A stretch of DNA of 6,418 nucleotides. It comes from Phycisphaerae bacterium. GTDB lineage: Bacteria; Planctomycetota; Phycisphaerae; Sedimentisphaerales; Anaerohalosphaeraceae. Every line of letters begins with the position of its first letter. Position 1 is the stretch's first letter. A program made the position numbers and the translations under genes. Below, piece by piece: positions 6,201 through 6,418 of the stretch. Where the stretch lies: assembly GCA_021736615.1 (NCBI GenBank), contig JAIPFN010000047.1:1-6418 (forward strand), written 5' to 3'. The notes beneath the pieces are model-generated. The model had not been told where the DNA came from, did not search any database, and saw only the letters and a program-made list of their open reading frames with translations.

Positions 6201-6296
6201 GACGCACCGGCATGCGACGTATGCGGGTCGATAACCGTGCGGAACGGGACATGCTACAGATGCTTCAATTGCGGCAATAGCATGGGCTGCTCGTGA
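3213..6296 (+). CDS. nrdJ: Adenosylcobalamin-dependent (class II) ribonucleotide reductase
   Basis: A 1027-residue cytoplasmic enzyme that reduces ribonucleotides to deoxyribonucleotides for DNA synthesis, using the 5'-deoxyadenosyl radical from coenzyme B12 and needing no oxygen or separate radical subunit. Numbering is from ATG 3213. The N-terminal 50 residues are a variable, probably disordered extension. The catalytic barrel spans about 51-750. C202 (ASACFIQSVEDS) and C419 (NSACNLASLNL) are the expected redox cysteines. N406-P-C408-S-E410 carries the thiyl-radical Cys408 with the catalytic Asn and Glu. LAPTGTIG (589-596) is the phosphate-binding loop, and INMP and YRDGSK (739-744) match the barrel's end. 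A TSCPD-type domain follows (about 769-888), then a Lys/Glu/Ala-rich linker (about 889-993), then a tail with six cysteines (1001, 1004, 1014, 1017, 1020, 1026; CDVCGS, CYRCFNCG, GCS), which regenerates the active-site disulfide and may bind zinc. All key residues are present. It matches the long actinobacterial/alphaproteobacterial NrdJ form. It is a single-gene unit with its own terminator. Confidence 0.97.
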   Translation: MSEDRKSEIIENAPVNNKLQEWVSPSSPQKPTVNPEKLTVNRSFSDASVHPFDQIEWEKREAKIADDDGTVIFEQKDIEVPAFWSQLATKVVVSKYFYGDASAGERESSVKQLVHRVCRTIADWGKADGYFATDEDAENFYGDLTWLCVNQYGAFNSPVWFNVGLHNIYGVEGDKHNFHWSNEAGEAVPSENSYQNPQASACFIQSVEDSMDDIMRLCKSEAMLFKLGSGTGTDLSTLRSSREKLSGGGKPSGPLSFMRVFDQIAGVIKSGGKTRRAAKMQSLRIDHPDIKEFISCKTEEEKKAWALIDQGYGGDLNNEAYGSVMFQNANLSVRVVDEFMEAVKNDKMWATKAVTTGETMEVYPARELMDLMAEGTRICGDPGMQYHSTINKWHTCPKSGPINASNPCSEYMFLDNSACNLASLNLMKFRNEDGTFDVESFQKAIRIFIIAQDILVDSGSYPEKNVTENSHKYRPLGLGYANLGSLMMSLSLPYDSDEARAWAGAVTAVLTGTAYCVSSEMAVAKGTFDEFEFNKNDMLRVIGMHREEAQNINAVYCPDYLLNAAKDVWDAAFDEGNKHGFRNAQTTVLAPTGTIGFMMDCDTTGVEPDIALVKYKMLAGGGMLKIVNRTVPMALERLGYSADDIRAICDSIDADDTIETAAKLREEHLAVFDCAFKPVNGKRHIRWQAHLKMMAAVQPFLSGAISKTINMPKESTTEEITKAYMEGWELGLKAVAMYRDGSKRIQPVNLEKQKDKEAKTTMTEAPKARPFRRRLNETRNSLTHKFSVAGHEGYLTVGLYDDGQPGELFITMAKEGSTVGGLMDVIGTCVSMSLQYGVPLITLVDKFRHARFEPAGMTANKQIPFAKSLIDYIFCWMGCQFISGYAEKNTPQRATKPENKNSTTAKELVERTKDLAKKIDEVKAIQSKTAEKKEDTPAAKFAKEIKEKPQTGDRFGEATADRAVAMVTAAVTGKDGTQKQAETMHQFNEQFSHFQDDAPACDVCGSITVRNGTCYRCFNCGNSMGCS
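3298..3335 (+). repeat. In-frame 21-base tandem duplication in the nrdJ N-terminal extension
   Basis: AAAAACCCACTGTTAAT (3298-3314) and AAAAACTCACTGTTAAT (3319-3335) match at 16 of 17 bases with a 21-base period. They encode KPTVNPE followed by KLTVNRS (residues 30-43 of NrdJ). This is a recent-looking seven-codon duplication in the variable, non-catalytic N-terminus. Confidence 0.75.
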
Positions 6297-6329
6297 TTTT
6301 CGCTTTCGGCGAAACAGGGTTTATTTAAC

Positions 6330-6356
6330 CGCGGATTTCGCAGATTACACGGATTT
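6330..6356. repeat. Nine-base-period repeat downstream of nrdJ
   Basis: Three consecutive 9-base units, CGCGGATTT (6330-6338), CGCAGATTA (6339-6347) and CACGGATTT (6348-6356), with AGATTTTAC as a possible decayed fourth. The consensus is CrCrGATTw. Related CGCAGATTACACGGATT-like sequences are, from general knowledge, scattered between genes in several bacterial phyla. Here it lies between the nrdJ stop codon and its terminator, so it would be transcribed in the 3' untranslated region. Confidence 0.7.
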
Positions 6357-6366
6357 AGATTTTACG

Positions 6367-6395
6367 CACCTCGGCCTTTGCCCGGGGTGTTTTTT
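6367..6395 (+). terminator. Intrinsic terminator of nrdJ
   Basis: CACCTCGG (6367-6374) pairs with CCGGGGTG (6382-6389), an 8-bp stem with one T-G wobble. It encloses a 7-base loop (6375-6381) and is followed by six T (6390-6395). It lies 70 bases after the nrdJ stop codon on the same strand. A smaller hairpin (TTTCGC 6298-6303 with GCGAAA 6309-6314) just after the stop has no T tract. Confidence 0.88.
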
Positions 6396-6418
6396 GGTTA
6401 GTGAGAAAATACAAATAT

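Noticed and set aside
6298..6314. TTTCGC/GCGAAA hairpin right after the nrdJ stop as the terminator
   Set aside because: The stem is short and no T tract follows. The hairpin at 6367-6395 is much better.

Overview
This 6.4 kb window looks like ordinary chromosome, not a mobile or defence island. The best guess for the source is a planctomycete, probably of the Phycisphaerae/Sedimentisphaerales type. That is an inference from three things: moderate GC content, a free-standing helical domain resembling the N-terminus of planctomycetal FecR/anti-sigma proteins, and several short repeat elements in AT-rich intergenic DNA. No rRNA, tRNA, CRISPR array, integrase or transposase was seen.

Layout, left to right. 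(1) The 3' end of an RNase R gene runs on the plus strand to 494, with its S1 domain and a basic Lys/Gly/Arg tail, followed by a weak hairpin and a tandem TTATTGA repeat. (2) A small minus-strand gene (554-898) converges on it and encodes an orphan FecR-N-like helical protein. (3) A 163-base gap follows, carrying a dispersed-type GTGGGC/GCCCAC palindrome. (4) A minus-strand YbgC/FadM-type hotdog acyl-CoA thioesterase lies at 1062-1475. (5) A divergent promoter region of about 220 bases precedes a plus-strand exported parvulin-type peptidyl-prolyl isomerase at 1694-2734, closed by a strong intrinsic terminator at 2781-2810. (6) A leader of about 400 bases with no convincing gene holds small hairpins and, near its end, two sites resembling tandem NrdR boxes. 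(7) A full-length adenosylcobalamin-dependent (class II) ribonucleotide reductase, nrdJ, fills 3213-6296 and is followed by a 9-base-period repeat and a strong terminator.

The genes do not form one pathway. They are separate transcription units covering RNA turnover, thioester hydrolysis, envelope protein folding and deoxyribonucleotide synthesis. The most informative non-coding signal is the NrdR-box-like pair upstream of nrdJ: centres 31 bp apart, three helical turns, which is the arrangement known for NrdR operators. I found no evidence of a wholly new system. The items worth a second look are this operator, the recurring intergenic repeats, the unexplained nrdJ leader and the orphan FecR-N-like protein.
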